Shown: piece by piece, positions 41,476 to 47,806 of the stretch
Layout: the number at the start of each line of letters is the position of its first letter
Numbering within the stretch: the first letter of the stretch is position 1
Assembly (NCBI GenBank): GCA_017601145.1
Contig: JAFNIV010000011.1
Coordinates: 1-47,806, forward strand
DNA length: 47,806 nucleotides
Direction of reading: 5' to 3'
DNA from: Candidatus Brockarchaeota archaeon
GTDB taxonomy: Archaea; Thermoproteota; EX4484-205; JAAOZO01
The notes under the pieces: generated by a model
Database searches by the model: none
What the model was told of the DNA's origin: nothing
The model's input: only the letters and a program-made list of their open reading frames with translations
Position numbers and translations under genes: made by a program

Positions 41476-41649
41476 GGGGCCATGGTCTAACCAGGTATAT
41501 AGACCGCATAAAATGTGGTCTAGCTAAAGACGACGGGCTCCAGCCATTATAGGGTTTTCTGATAAAAAGATGAAGAAAGGTTGGAGCTTGGAAGAAACCC
41601 GTTTATGGGCGTTCAAAAGGTTTACAAACTTGAGAATCGCCCTGGCCCC
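41476..41649 (+). tRNA. tRNA-Trp (anticodon CCA) with three introns
   Basis: Acceptor GGGGCCA/TGGCCCC, anticodon stem ACGGG/CCCGT and T-stem GGGCG/CGCCC frame a gene of 174 nt. Removing 41505-41531 (27 nt, D-arm/anticodon junction), 41544-41596 (53 nt, canonical 37/38) and 41615-41633 (19 nt, T-loop) leaves a normal 75-nt tRNA with anticodon CCA. In the middle intron, 41579-41589 can pair with 41535-41545 across the anticodon and splice site. It also holds a CTGA/GATGA pair like C'/D' boxes. The discriminator A is at 41650. Confidence 0.92.
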
Positions 41650-41742
41650 ACTTTGTTGTTTCGAAGTAATTTAATACAAGGAGGAATAAAATTAACGTTA
41701 CTCATAGAAACATTTAAATTTATACTCTTAGTAGTTAAACTG

Positions 41743-41997
41743 ATGAGCTCCATGTCTTTCTCGCATGCGTATGTTTTGGTAAACGTTGAGATTGGTGCAG
41801 AGTCACGTATAGTGAATGAACTTAAAAAAGTTCCTGAAATTACTGAGGCTTGGGTTGTTTATGGTGTTTATGACATAGTTGTTAAAGTTAAGGCCGAAAA
41901 TCCTGAAAAACTTAAGGAAATCGTTTCTGAAAGAATAAGGAAGATTGATGGTGTGCGAAATACTTTAACTTTAATACCCGTAGAAGGATTTCCATGA
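41743..41997 (+). CDS. Stand-alone RAM (Lrp/AsnC ligand-binding) domain protein
   Basis: An 84-residue protein equivalent to the RAM effector domain of Lrp/AsnC regulators without the DNA-binding part: AYVLVNVEIGAESRIVNELK, VVYGVYDIVVKVKAEN, and a final VRNTLTLIPVE. Such proteins can sense amino acids or modify Lrp oligomers. The frame runs upstream into tRNA-Trp, but a TATA-like TTTAAATTTATAC (41712-41725) places the start at the ATG at 41743 or 41752. It overlaps nac by 4 nt. Confidence 0.82.
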   Translation: MSSMSFSHAYVLVNVEIGAESRIVNELKKVPEITEAWVVYGVYDIVVKVKAENPEKLKEIVSERIRKIDGVRNTLTLIPVEGFP

Positions 41998-42341
41998 AAA
42001 AACTCTCGAGAAGAGACCAAGAAAGGTTACTTAAGAGACTCGGTATAAATCTAGAAGAAGTTGAAGGCATAAAAGAAGTAAGGTTAGTGATGGAATCAAA
42101 GACGATAATTATAAAAAATCCTACAGTTTTTAGAATAAGAAACTCAGAACAATCAATGTATCAAATAGTTGGCGAAGAGGTTGAGGGAGAAATTGAAGAA
42201 AAAAAGAGTTATGAGCCTTCTGAAGAAGATATTCTTCTTGTTGCGCAACAAACAGGTAAAAGTGTAGAAGAAGCAAAGTCCGCTCTTAAGATGACAGGTG
42301 GCGACTTGGCTCAGGCTATAATGCTTCTAAAAAATAAGTGA
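41994..42341 (+). CDS. nac: Nascent polypeptide-associated complex protein (archaeal NAC)
   Basis: A 115-residue NAC: a NAC beta-barrel domain (about 25-65, KTIIIKNPTVFRIR) and a C-terminal UBA domain (about 75-113, EEDILLVAQQTGKSVEEAKSAL). It forms homodimers at the ribosome exit tunnel. Coupling to the RAM-domain gene by an ATGA overlap is seen here. Confidence 0.93.
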   Translation: MKKLSRRDQERLLKRLGINLEEVEGIKEVRLVMESKTIIIKNPTVFRIRNSEQSMYQIVGEEVEGEIEEKKSYEPSEEDILLVAQQTGKSVEEAKSALKMTGGDLAQAIMLLKNK

Positions 42342-42438
42342 GTTGATTTTTGAAACTATTTTTACTATTTTATTTTATAGTATTTTTTATGTAAAAAAAT
42401 CATTAGCAAGATGCGACGTAAAAATGTAGTTAGAGAAA

Positions 42439-42467
42439 AGTTTAAATACGTATAGTTTCGTATACGT
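42439..42467 (+). promoter_or_regulatory. Promoter with overlapping inverted repeat ahead of the wHTH-NurA-HerA operon
   Basis: AGTTTAAATA (42439-42448) is a TATA box that predicts transcription from about 42470. ACGTATA (42448-42454) is repeated in inverse as TATACGT (42461-42467) with a 6-nt spacer, touching the TATA box and ending near the start site; a further ACGTA follows at 42469-42473. A repressor bound here would block transcription, and the next two genes encode winged-helix proteins. Confidence 0.5.
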
Positions 42468-42476
42468 TACGTAGAA

Positions 42477-42953
42477 ATGAAGCAGATAAAGATAAGCACT
42501 AAGCATGAAGACAATCAAATTGAGCTTTCTGCTGACTCTTTAGAAGAAATTAGCGAACTTTTGGATAAATTGCCAGAAGTAATTTCAAAGCTTGATTCGG
42601 TAAAGGAACAGCTTGTTGCGAAAGTTGGTGATGTTGATTTAAAAGGTATAGTTAAAATAGATGAAAAAGGTTTGCCAGTTTTAAGTGGATTACATAGAGA
42701 AATTACAGACAAAGAAGCGATAATGCTCTTGTTATATCCATTAAAAGAAGAAGGACTAAAAAGTGGCGACATAGGAATGCTACTCAATAGGAGTGGCATT
42801 GTTTCAACTGGATATGCTGCTAGGCTTTATGAAATGCGCCGAGAAGGTATAGTTACAAAGAAAGAAACAGGTGAGTACATACTTACAGAAAAAGGAAAAG
42901 TTCTTGCAAGAGAACTTGCTAAGAAACTTAGAGGGGTGGTTGTGCAACAATGA
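42477..42953 (+). CDS. Winged-helix protein, first of a related pair
   Basis: A 158-residue protein. The N-terminal third has a beta-strand and an acidic helix (IKISTKHEDNQIELSADSLE, then LLDKLPEVISKL). The C-terminal half (about 85-150) is a winged-helix domain (EAIMLLLYPLKEEGLKSGDIGMLLNRSG, then GIVTKKETGEYILTEKGK). It has the same layout as the next gene, to which it is joined by a 4-nt overlap, suggesting duplication. It is first in an operon with NurA and HerA homologues. The function is unknown; it may be a regulator or a DNA-binding accessory factor. Confidence 0.72.
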   Translation: MKQIKISTKHEDNQIELSADSLEEISELLDKLPEVISKLDSVKEQLVAKVGDVDLKGIVKIDEKGLPVLSGLHREITDKEAIMLLLYPLKEEGLKSGDIGMLLNRSGIVSTGYAARLYEMRREGIVTKKETGEYILTEKGKVLARELAKKLRGVVVQQ

Positions 42954-43471
42954 GTCAAAGTAACATAGAAGTATACTTAGAAATAAAAGCAGATAATTTA
43001 AGTGTCTCTTCTAAGTTTACAGGAGATGCTAAGTCTGTTGCTTTCGAAGTTGAAAAGTTCCTCTTTGCTCACTTACCTCAACTTCAAGTTATAGGAAAAC
43101 TCTTCATAACTCTTCCTACAAGCCAAGAAATTATTGACTTCTTATCAAATGACATAAGAATAAGTGGAAGTGAAATCATTTTCTTGCATAAGCCAAAAGA
43201 TACTATAGAAGGAATAAAAAAAGCTTTACTTGCTGCTAGGTTGTCGTACGAACTTGGTCTAAGATCTTCTCCAAACTTGTCTATCAGGGAACTTTCAATG
43301 ATAATATCTGCTTCTCAAAAGACAATAGGGAACAATCTCTCTTTACTAGTAAAATCAGGCGAGGTTGAAAGAATAGATAAGGGCACTTACAAGCTATCAG
43401 ATAGAGGTGTTTTTTCTTCTATTCCTTTAGAAAGTTTGAAGAATCCTGGAAGATCAGGCTTGCAAGAGTAA
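42950..43471 (+). CDS. Winged-helix protein, second of a related pair
   Basis: A 173-residue protein with an N-terminal strand-strand-helix module (IEVYLEIKADNLSVSSKF, then AKSVAFEVEKFLF) and a C-terminal winged helix (about 105-155: LSIRELSMIISASQKTIGNN, then GEVERIDKGTYKLSDRG). It shares its architecture with the preceding product. The nurA-like gene starts 4 nt after its stop. Tight coupling indicates that all four proteins act together or are made together. Confidence 0.72.
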   Translation: MSQSNIEVYLEIKADNLSVSSKFTGDAKSVAFEVEKFLFAHLPQLQVIGKLFITLPTSQEIIDFLSNDIRISGSEIIFLHKPKDTIEGIKKALLAARLSYELGLRSSPNLSIRELSMIISASQKTIGNNLSLLVKSGEVERIDKGTYKLSDRGVFSSIPLESLKNPGRSGLQE

Positions 43472-43474
43472 AAA

Positions 43475-44251
43475 ATGAACACCAAAGTTAGTGCAGGATT
43501 TTTAAATAATGAGTTTTCGAATGAAGTCAAAAAAGGAGTTCTTGACCTGAATGGTGAAGTAGTTCCAATAAACAATAACTCTGATGAAGTAGTTCCAATA
43601 GCAGCTGTGGATTCATCCTTCGTTGTACTTGGTCAGGATAGCAAAAACTACTACACTCTACTTAGATCAGCATTGGTTTTTCGAAAAAATCGAAACAAAA
43701 TTAGTGTAGTTAGAAGTGGTCCTTTTTTGTTTAAGTCAGAAGCCTCTGACAATTATTTTCACGAAATGGAAATAGGGGCTATATTGCATGCAAACGAAAC
43801 AATCTTTGGTGGTATTATTCTTGTAGATGGTCTAGATTTAAAAGAAATTGAAAGTAAACTTAAAAGTTTTCATAAGAATACCTTCATAAGTATAGACAAA
43901 GTTTTTCAGTTTGAGAACGCAAAGATATCTTCCGTTTTTCCAACTTATCCTTTCGTGATAAGTTTAAAAGACAATACCTTCCTAGCTAGGCTTTCTTATA
44001 ATGGCTTTATTGTTAAGCTCGGCTTATTAAGTAATAGCACCACAGAAGCTTGTAAAGTTTTATCTCTGCTTGTAAAAAATGATGAACTTTCTTTTGGGTA
44101 TCCTCTAACTTTAAAATTAGCGCATATTTTCTCTAAGATTCTTCCCTACGAAGCATCAAGCGCAAGAGTTTCTCTTTACATAAAAGAAAAAGTAAATGTT
44201 ACAAGAAAATTAGATGGTAGAAAGCTTTTACTTGGTTCGTTATGGTGTTAA
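43475..44251 (+). CDS. nurA: NurA-family nuclease (divergent)
   Basis: A 258-residue protein with the NurA signature strand PIAAVDSS (41-48), whose Asp46 should be a metal ligand. It also has an IILVDGLDLKEIES segment near 125 and SIDKVFQFENAKI near 148. NurA is a 5'-3' single-/double-strand nuclease that works with the HerA translocase to resect DNA ends. The immediately following HerA gene supports the assignment. The sequence is shorter and more divergent than classical NurA, so catalytic competence is not certain. Confidence 0.75.
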   Translation: MNTKVSAGFLNNEFSNEVKKGVLDLNGEVVPINNNSDEVVPIAAVDSSFVVLGQDSKNYYTLLRSALVFRKNRNKISVVRSGPFLFKSEASDNYFHEMEIGAILHANETIFGGIILVDGLDLKEIESKLKSFHKNTFISIDKVFQFENAKISSVFPTYPFVISLKDNTFLARLSYNGFIVKLGLLSNSTTEACKVLSLLVKNDELSFGYPLTLKLAHIFSKILPYEASSARVSLYIKEKVNVTRKLDGRKLLLGSLWC

Positions 44252-44257
44252 GTTAAA

Positions 44258-45694
44258 ATGCTTGCCTTGTTCGGTAAAACTGGCCAATACTTTGAAATCT
44301 TAGAAACTCCTCCTGACGAAGTAAACATAGGGGATTTCTTGGAAATTTTAGAAGTTCAATCAAATAGATCTTTGATCTTACAAGTTGTAGACGTGGTATA
44401 TCTAAGTATACCCGGAGAACTAGAAGAGATAATGCGGTTGGCAAAAGCTCAAGAAATAGTGGTAGAGAACAGCAGTGATACACTAATCGAGCAGTTTGAC
44501 GATGAAATTATAAGCTCGAAAATCCTTAAGTGTAAAGTAAGAGGTGCTCTAATAAATGGAGGTTTTTTTAGAAACACTTTATGGGTGCCGTCAAGACAAA
44601 AAACAATAGTTAAGAAAATTTCTACAAAAGAAATAAAGTCCATCATGAGTAACGAAAACAAAATTCCTTTTTCAGTTGGAGAACTTATAAATGAACCTGA
44701 GGGTAACATTGTTATCGACCTAACGAAGTTCGACGGTTCATTAAATATAATACTTGGAAAAAAAGGCGCTGGTAAATCTATGTTAGCGAAAACCCTGATA
44801 AAAGCTCTTGTTAACAATGGTGCAAAATGTTTCGTTATAGACATAAATAACGAATACTCTGTTGGTTATAGCTCAAAAGTTTTTATATCTCTAGTTCCCG
44901 GAAAGAATCTAAAATTCTCTTTCCATTCCATTTCAAAACCCATATTCATTTCTATACTTCAAAATCTTTTTAATCTCCCGCAATCTTCTATTATGGAAAT
45001 TTCAAGAATCTGGGATAGACTGAAAGAATCCGGGCATCTTTCGTTTAAGTTGTTAAAAAAGGAAATAGCTTTTGCTCAAATAAATGATTACATTAGGGAT
45101 GCATTAATCCGGAGACTAGAATTACTCGATTCTTCTGGAATAATTACAGATGATCTACCTGAGAAAACTTTTATCGATGAATTCAAATCACCTGAAGGAA
45201 AATGTATTTCCCTTATGTTACGAGGGCAGTCTTCAATATTTAGAAAGTTAATTATACAACTTTCAATGAACCAGCTTCTTGAATCTTTAGAGAATGGTTC
45301 ACTAGAGCCAATTTTTCTTTTTGCTGAAGAAGCACACTTATATCAAGATATGAGTTTTTGGGAAGACCTTGTAACAAGAATGCGTCATCTTGGTCTTTCT
45401 TTGTTTTTTATAACAAATGAGCCTGAAAGTCTTTCTAAGTTTATATATCGCCAATCTGATTCTATTTTTATTTTTAACTATATTAACGATAATGATATCG
45501 CTTTTCTATCTAAAGTTACTGATCTTGATTCTGATTCCTTGTCAGCTTTTGTTTCAAATTTGCCGGAAAGGTGCTGTTTAATAACAGGAAAAATAACTAA
45601 CAACATACCTTTACTTATAAAAACAGAGTCTTTAAATGACTTTAAGGGTGGTTTTACACGTTTATTTTTTAAGAAAGAATATCTTAAGTTTTGA
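44258..45694 (+). CDS. herA: HerA-like bipolar DNA helicase/translocase
   Basis: A 478-residue FtsK/HerA-type ATPase. An N-terminal HAS-barrel-like region (about 1-120) precedes the motor domain. Walker A is GKKGAGKS (167-174), IDINNEYS (194-201) is the HerA motif after Walker A, and Walker B is PIFLFAEEAH with Glu357-Glu358. The MRHLGLSLFFITNEP segment matches the late sensor region. HerA forms a hexameric ring that loads NurA. No mre11 or rad50 adjoins, unlike the usual archaeal cluster. Its 3' end overlaps the convergent enolase gene by 11 nt. Confidence 0.85.
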   Translation: MLALFGKTGQYFEILETPPDEVNIGDFLEILEVQSNRSLILQVVDVVYLSIPGELEEIMRLAKAQEIVVENSSDTLIEQFDDEIISSKILKCKVRGALINGGFFRNTLWVPSRQKTIVKKISTKEIKSIMSNENKIPFSVGELINEPEGNIVIDLTKFDGSLNIILGKKGAGKSMLAKTLIKALVNNGAKCFVIDINNEYSVGYSSKVFISLVPGKNLKFSFHSISKPIFISILQNLFNLPQSSIMEISRIWDRLKESGHLSFKLLKKEIAFAQINDYIRDALIRRLELLDSSGIITDDLPEKTFIDEFKSPEGKCISLMLRGQSSIFRKLIIQLSMNQLLESLENGSLEPIFLFAEEAHLYQDMSFWEDLVTRMRHLGLSLFFITNEPESLSKFIYRQSDSIFIFNYINDNDIAFLSKVTDLDSDSLSAFVSNLPERCCLITGKITNNIPLLIKTESLNDFKGGFTRLFFKKEYLKF

Positions 45695-46976
45695 ATAGTT
45701 GCTTTCCAATGTACTTTGCTTTTTCACCTAACTCTTCATTTATTCTAAGTAACCTGTTGTACTTTGCAGTTCTTTCTCCTCTGCATGGGGCGCCAGTTTT
45801 TATTTCTCCTGTACATTTGCCTACAGCTATATCTGCAATGTAGTCATCTTCTGTTTCTCCTGATCTATGACTAACTATAACTCTGTAGTTTTTTGAAAAT
45901 GCTAGTTCCATGGTTTCGAATGCTTCAGTTAAAGTTCCAATTTGATTTACCTTAAATAAAAGTGCATTTGCAATGCCTTTTTCAATTCCAAACTCAAGTT
46001 TTTTCTTGTTAGTTACAAAAACGTCATCTCCAATTATTTGTAGTCTGTTCCCGAATTTTTTAGTAAACTCTGCAAAGTTTTCATAATCTTCTTCTTGAAA
46101 TGGATCTTCAATAGATATCAGTGGGAATTCTTCTATTATTTCTGAGTAGTAGTCTAATAGTTCACCACCACTTAATTTTTCCCCATCAATTAAGTAAGTT
46201 TTATTATTCTCGTTGTAAAATGAAGAAGCTGCAGCATCTAGTCCTAAAGCTATTTCTTTTTCAGTATATCCTGCCGCTTCTATCGCTTTAAACAGCATGC
46301 TGAGTGCTTCTCTAGTTGATTTCATAGGTGGTGCGAATCCTCCTTCATCTCCTACGTTTATAGCTGAAGGCCCATACTTTTCTCGTAAAAGTTCTTTTAA
46401 TTTTTGATATGTTTCTACACCTTGTCTTAAAGCTTCAGGAAAACTGTCAATACCATATGGAATTATTTTGAATTCTTGTATAGCAAGTTCATTGCCTGCG
46501 TGTTTTCCTCCATTGATTATATTCATCAATGGTACAGGCATTATATAGCTTTCTTTTTCACTCAAATACTTGTATAGTGGTTTTCTCATATATGCTGCAG
46601 CGGCTTTAGCCGTTGCTAAAGAAACTGCAAGTATGGCATTTCCTCCAAATCTATTTTTCTGCTCCGTTCCATCCAGGTTAATCATAATTTCATCTATTTG
46701 TTCTTGATTTAGTGCATCTTTTCCAACTAAAGCTTTAGATATTATTTCATTAATATTTTTCACAGCTCCTAAAACTCCCTTTCCGTTAAATCTTTTTTTG
46801 TCTTTATCTCTAAGCTCAATCGCTTCCAATTTTCCAGTCGAAGCACCAGAAGGAACAGAAGCTCTTCCAATGTCTCCACTTTGTAAAATAACTTCTGCTT
46901 CAACCGTAGGATTTCCTCTCGAATCTAAAATTTCTCTTGCATGAATTTTCTTTATTCTAGAACCCTCTTCTGTCAT
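45684..46976 (-). CDS. eno: Enolase
   Basis: A 430-residue phosphopyruvate hydratase of glycolysis/gluconeogenesis. It begins IKKIHAREILDSRGNPTVEAE, with SGASTG near 43, INGGKHAGN near 157, the metal-ligand segment GDDVFVTN, the catalytic Lys in LFKVNQIGTLTE near 340, and SHRSGETEDDYIADIAVG. It is full length. The ATG at 46976 has GGTG 6-7 nt upstream and a TATA-like GATTTAATAA near 47010. Confidence 0.97.
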   Translation of the reverse strand: MTEEGSRIKKIHAREILDSRGNPTVEAEVILQSGDIGRASVPSGASTGKLEAIELRDKDKKRFNGKGVLGAVKNINEIISKALVGKDALNQEQIDEIMINLDGTEQKNRFGGNAILAVSLATAKAAAAYMRKPLYKYLSEKESYIMPVPLMNIINGGKHAGNELAIQEFKIIPYGIDSFPEALRQGVETYQKLKELLREKYGPSAINVGDEGGFAPPMKSTREALSMLFKAIEAAGYTEKEIALGLDAAASSFYNENNKTYLIDGEKLSGGELLDYYSEIIEEFPLISIEDPFQEEDYENFAEFTKKFGNRLQIIGDDVFVTNKKKLEFGIEKGIANALLFKVNQIGTLTEAFETMELAFSKNYRVIVSHRSGETEDDYIADIAVGKCTGEIKTGAPCRGERTAKYNRLLRINEELGEKAKYIGKQLFKT

Positions 46977-47043
46977 TTTGCACCAAGGTATTTTTTTGCT
47001 AAAGTTATTAAATCTTTTCTTTGTGAACTAGAAACTCTTGTTT

Positions 47044-47409
47044 TTATAAAAGAAGAGGTAGTATAAATTGTGAGAAAAATGCTAACAATAAAGCACCAAA
47101 TATAAGCTCCTTTCCTAGGTACTTATTTATTTTAGTAACATATAGTATAATTCCAACTATCCCTAATGGCGCGTATAATGCGTTAGTAACATCAAGAGCA
47201 GTTTTTAGAACTTTTCGTGCAAAATAAATCGTTGTTTGTTCAACTATATTTAATATGTTGTCTATGATGTTAGTAAACTTGTTTGTTTGATCGGTAAAAT
47301 TATAGTATGGTTCTCCAAGAGAAATACTAGCTACTTCGCATAACACAAAGCACAACAGTAAAATAGCTAGAATCATCCTTTTATTAACCAGAATAATGTC
47401 GCTTTTCAT
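47044..47409 (-). CDS. Small membrane protein of unknown function
   Basis: A 121-residue protein: N-terminal hydrophobic signal or anchor (about 12-32, MILAILLLCFVLCEVASISLG), a polar extracellular-looking stretch with one NFT sequon, then two hydrophobic segments (about 79-93 and 101-121) at the C-terminus. I do not recognise it. The frame is intact and placed shortly upstream of enolase on the same strand. Confidence 0.6.
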   Translation of the reverse strand: MKSDIILVNKRMILAILLLCFVLCEVASISLGEPYYNFTDQTNKFTNIIDNILNIVEQTTIYFARKVLKTALDVTNALYAPLGIVGIILYVTKINKYLGKELIFGALLLAFFSQFILPLLL

Positions 47410-47648
47410 TTTTGTTAATCTGTTTATTTTAGGAAGTGTACTAGCTTTATAATCTCCAACATTTTTGATATTTAGATCAAAAGAGCATTAATTTTTACAT
47501 AGTGTTTTCTTTTTGTTATATTTCTTATTTTTAACACAAAATTTAACTTAAAAAAGATTTTATGGCTAAGTTCGTTATTAAGAAATACATTTTTTACACA
47601 TGTTAAAAGTTGTGTTAATAAAGAATCTCATGCAAAACTTTTTAACTT
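47410..47648. other. A+T-rich intergenic region
   Basis: No coding frame is supportable. A TATA-like GTGTTAATAAAG at about 47611-47622 would place a start near the G+C-rich block that begins at 47649. Confidence 0.4.
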
Positions 47649-47692
47649 TGATGGCGGGAAGTCCCCCTGCGAAAGCTGAGGGATGAAAGCCG
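47649..47692 (+). ncRNA. Possible small structured RNA
   Basis: A short G+C-rich island (TTGATGGCGGG ... GATGAAAGCC) in very A+T-rich DNA, preceded at the right distance by a TATA-like element. It contains TGA-GGGA-TGA, the spacing of archaeal K-loops bound by L7Ae, and a GGGA/TCCC-type hairpin. It does not fit a full C/D or H/ACA consensus. It may be a guide-like RNA or upstream part of the next locus. Confidence 0.25.
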
Positions 47693-47696
47693 AAAA

Positions 47697-47708
47697 GCTT
47701 ATATTTTT
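47697..47708 (+). promoter_or_regulatory. TATA-like promoter for the right-edge RNA
   Basis: GCTTATATTTTT is centred about 23-26 nt before 47724-47728. That is where sequence shared with the left-edge RNA begins, which supports an independent promoter for this RNA copy. Confidence 0.5.
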
Positions 47709-47723
47709 CTCATTATATCTATC

Positions 47724-47806
47724 ATTGTCTGCTTGGCTGGCAGACCTAGTAGGCATGGGACAGGCCGAAAGAGACGCCTGCTGAGGGCAAGACCTCCGTA
47801 ACCCAC
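47724..47806 (+). ncRNA. Second copy of the left-edge structured RNA, cut by the window end
   Basis: 83 nt match positions 1-92 except that 9 nt (AAGGGCTGG, 18-26 of the first copy) are absent. The last 66 or more nt are identical. Upstream sequence is A+T-rich and non-coding, with a TATA box, so no tnpB gene precedes it here. The 3' end with the hairpin and guide lies outside the window. Confidence 0.5.

Noticed and set aside
41581-41742. Longer version of the RAM-domain protein beginning inside tRNA-Trp
   Set aside because: The extra residues derive from tRNA intron and exon sequence, and a TATA-like element follows at 41712-41725. The start at 41743 or 41752 is far more likely.
44449-44844. 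131-residue frame on the minus strand
   Set aside because: It is a shadow of herA, with composition typical of antisense frames.
1-47806. Circular plasmid, because the ends repeat
   Set aside because: The gene content is core chromosomal (ribosomal proteins, SRP, tRNA synthetases), and the end repeats differ by a 9-nt indel.

Overview
The window is chromosomal DNA from an archaeon, most likely a TACK-group (Thermoproteota-like) lineage. The base composition is strongly A+T-rich. The evidence is the archaeal/eukaryal gene set (SRP54, FtsY, SecE, Spt5, ribosomal proteins L21e, L11, L1, L10 and P1-type L12, Rpo4, prefoldin alpha, NAC, MBF1, TiaS, Pus10, Trm56, archaeal-type SAM synthetase, HerA/NurA). 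TATA boxes sit about 26 nt upstream of many start codons (leaderless genes), and GGTG/GAGGTGA Shine-Dalgarno motifs mark starts inside operons. Three tRNA genes carry introns, several at non-canonical sites (D-loop, D-arm junction, T-loop), a habit known mainly from TACK archaea. I cannot assign a class or genus.

Layout. (1) 1-3.5 kb: a structured RNA at the left edge, then a DUF89 protein, an MFS transporter and a pyruvate-kinase-C-like protein. (2) 3.7-18 kb: lysine region. One minus-strand operon (10586 to 3660) reads homoaconitase-type large and small subunits, homoisocitrate-type dehydrogenase, LysY, LysZ, LysJ, LysK. A second (15631 to 13260) reads LysW, LysX, homocitrate synthase. An NfeD-slipin membrane pair lies between them, and an Lrp/AsnC regulator and a LysA-like decarboxylase lie beyond. 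Together these encode nearly the whole LysW-dependent alpha-aminoadipate route; the 2-oxoadipate aminotransferase is the missing step. (3) 18-20.5 kb: a lone solute-binding protein and a class V aminotransferase. (4) 20.5-24.3 kb: a decayed patch with an IS607-family remnant, broken reading frames, two tRNAs and a GfcR-like regulator. (5) 24.3-33.4 kb: TiaS, tRNA-Leu, SAM synthetase, SRP54-Pus10-L21e-Rpo4-AsnRS, Trm56 and MBF1. (6) 33.4-39.9 kb: a PUA protein, tRNA-Phe, and the prefoldin-FtsY-SecE-Spt5-L11-L1-L10 block with separately promoted L12. (7) 40-47.8 kb: tRNA-Val, TyrRS, tRNA-Trp with three introns, a RAM-domain protein with NAC, a four-gene wHTH-wHTH-NurA-HerA operon, enolase, a small membrane protein, and a second copy of the left-edge RNA cut by the window end.

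Points that most deserve a second look: the duplicated terminal RNA, whose 3' end resembles an IS200/IS605 right end (omegaRNA) and whose right-hand copy seems to have its own promoter and no adjacent tnpB; the six tRNA introns, including two T-loop introns with matching ends; the NurA-HerA operon led by two related winged-helix genes and a palindromic promoter; and LysA beside a LysW-type lysine pathway. No CRISPR array, rRNA gene or intact transposase was found.
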